This document shows positions 63,075-64,000 of a DNA stretch of 64,000 bases, piece by piece. Origin of the DNA: Nothophaeocryptopus gaeumannii (lineage: Eukaryota; Ascomycota; Dothideomycetes; Mycosphaerellales; Mycosphaerellaceae); the NCBI GenBank assembly GCA_031771865.1, contig JASISA010000025.1, positions 248,001-312,000 on the forward strand, written 5' to 3'. The first letter of the stretch is position 1; every line of letters begins with the position of its first letter. The position numbers and the translations under genes were made by a program. Under the pieces are notes generated by a model. The model was not told the origin of the DNA. It made no database searches and worked only from the letters and a program-made list of their open reading frames with translations.

Positions 63075-64000
63075 CTATCTCTCCAGCTCAGAAGGCATAT
63101 GTGTCTCAAACCAATCCAAAAACTGAAACATACTAGCCTTCGGCGTCCTCGTCAACATCGGATCACTATAATTGACATGCTGCAGCCCAAACCTCACTTT
63201 CTTTCCGGAAAACCACTCAATATTGTCGTAGATAGCCCAGGCAAATGCTCCAGTCGCGTTCACACCATCTAGCACTCTGGCTGCAAAAATATTGTCTAGA
63301 TAGCCTTGGAAGTAGTCGGCGCGTCGAAGGTCCCACAGGATCTCCGAGAGGGATGTTCGTTCGCCCTCGCCGGGCTCGACGAATCCGAATTCCGAGACCA
63401 CGATGTCCGGGATGGAGGGGTAGAGATCCTTCGTGATAGTATTGAGGAGTTGACGGATACCGGATGGATTGGACCAGAGCCAAGACGCGGTTCCAGCGTC
63501 CGAGGCCGGGCCAGATGGGAAGCCGTGAGGATCGAGGGCACTCGTCACGTAGCAATTGGGCCAATTTGGGTTATCATCATTGGTGGCACATGCTTCGATA
63601 CCTCCTGGTGGTGCGGCGACGTAGAAAGATTGATACGGGTCGATGGCGTAGAAGTCTTGTGAGGAGTGGATAAGGGATTTGTTGGACTCGGACAGTGTTG
63701 GCAGAAGCTCTCCAAGGGTCTCTTTCATGGAAGTCGGATGATGCAAACTCAAAATAGGCGGGCTCTGATACCCCCCTAGACCGGATTCATAGAACCCTGA
63801 AGCATCTCCTCAGCTCTCCAAGGGTCTCTTTCATGGAAGTCGGATAGTCGCCGTCTGTCCAGGAGCCGCTGAACCATCCGAGGATGAAGTCATAGGCGCG
63901 GCGAACTGCAGCAGCGTCGGCATCGGAGGTAGAATTAGCTACGAAATTCCAGCCGCTCATCTTCATGCTGATGCGACCGCGGCCTTTGAACTCCTCTTTG
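63075..64000 (-). pseudogene. GH1 beta-glycosidase gene, 5' end outside the window, disrupted by a duplication
   Basis: The minus strand carries the C-terminal part of a GH1 enzyme: RAYDFILGWFSGSWTDGDYP upstream, then LIHSSQDFYAIDPYQSFYV, the nucleophile region DIVVSEFGFVEPGE (Glu of SEFG), DYFQGYLDNIFAARVLDGVN and AFAWAIYDNIEWFSG to a stop at 63075. Between the two parts a 34-bp segment is repeated (63706-63739 and 63812-63845), with 72 bp of unrelated sequence between the copies; the net 106 bp shift the frame and bring in stops. Without that insert the GH1 frame is continuous. The gene is therefore probably inactive. The start lies beyond 64000. Confidence 0.85.
63706..63845. repeat. 34-bp direct duplication flanking a 72-bp insert in the GH1 gene
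   Basis: Exact copies of 34 bp at 63706-63739 and 63812-63845, period 106 bp. The spacer has no terminal inverted repeats or other signs of a known mobile element. Confidence 0.95.

Noticed and set aside
49508..64000. Trichothecene-type cluster, because of the TRI101-like acyltransferase
   Set aside because: No terpene cyclase, P450 or other TRI-type gene is present; the family is broad and the neighbours point to an A-T-TE product.
1..64000. CRISPR array, operon, ribosome-binding sites, attachment sites or tRNA/rRNA genes
   Set aside because: The sequence is fungal nuclear DNA; none of these structures was seen when scanning for repeats and tRNA-like boxes by eye.

Overview
The window is nuclear DNA of a filamentous ascomycete (Pezizomycotina). 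The layout of secreted hydrolases, a HET-domain gene and a small secondary-metabolism locus would fit a Dothideomycete, but that level is only a guess. The evidence for Pezizomycotina is: introns of 43-75 nt with GT..AG ends and CTAAC/CTGAC-like branch sites; typical fungal families (HET, Rib7, Tim50, Mnl1, S33 tripeptidyl aminopeptidase, GH53, an A-T-TE synthetase); and a transposon carrying C-to-T/G-to-A damage of the RIP type. Exon junctions were worked out by hand from splice sites and reading-frame continuity; none has been tested against transcripts.

Left part (1-17.2 kb). A secreted glutaminase (-), a Rib7-type riboflavin reductase (+), a tiny three-exon gene resembling a bacterial domain of unknown function (+), a GFA-fold zinc protein (+), a Ser/Thr-rich membrane protein (+), a C2H2 zinc-finger/ankyrin protein (-) and a HET-domain protein (+).

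Transposon island (17.2-21 kb). A pogo/Fot1-type element of 2.8 kb has 83-bp terminal inverted repeats and a TA target duplication. It sits in the start codon of a small coiled-coil gene. The element is riddled with RIP-like stops and itself carries two solo LTRs of one family, each with its own perfect 5-bp target duplication. The insertions can therefore be ordered: gene, then DNA transposon, then solo LTRs.

Middle (21-50 kb). Two or three small uncharacterised genes, a 2.6-kb stretch with no gene, an FAD monooxygenase (-), the ER-degradation mannosidase Mnl1/Htm1 (-) divergent from TIM50 (+), a phenol 2-monooxygenase (-) divergent from a secreted tripeptidyl aminopeptidase (+), two proteins of unknown function, a GH53 galactanase and cytosolic isoleucyl-tRNA synthetase.

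Right part (50-64 kb). A candidate secondary-metabolite locus: O-methyltransferase (+), BAHD/TRI101-like acyltransferase (+), ketopantoate-reductase-like enzyme (-) and a four-exon A-T-TE NRPS-like synthetase (+) whose thioesterase has Cys in place of the usual Ser. It is followed by three decayed genes in a row: an F-box-like gene with one nonsense codon, a lactonase-like gene with several stops and frameshifts, and a GH1 glycosidase broken by a 34-bp duplication/insertion and cut by the window edge.
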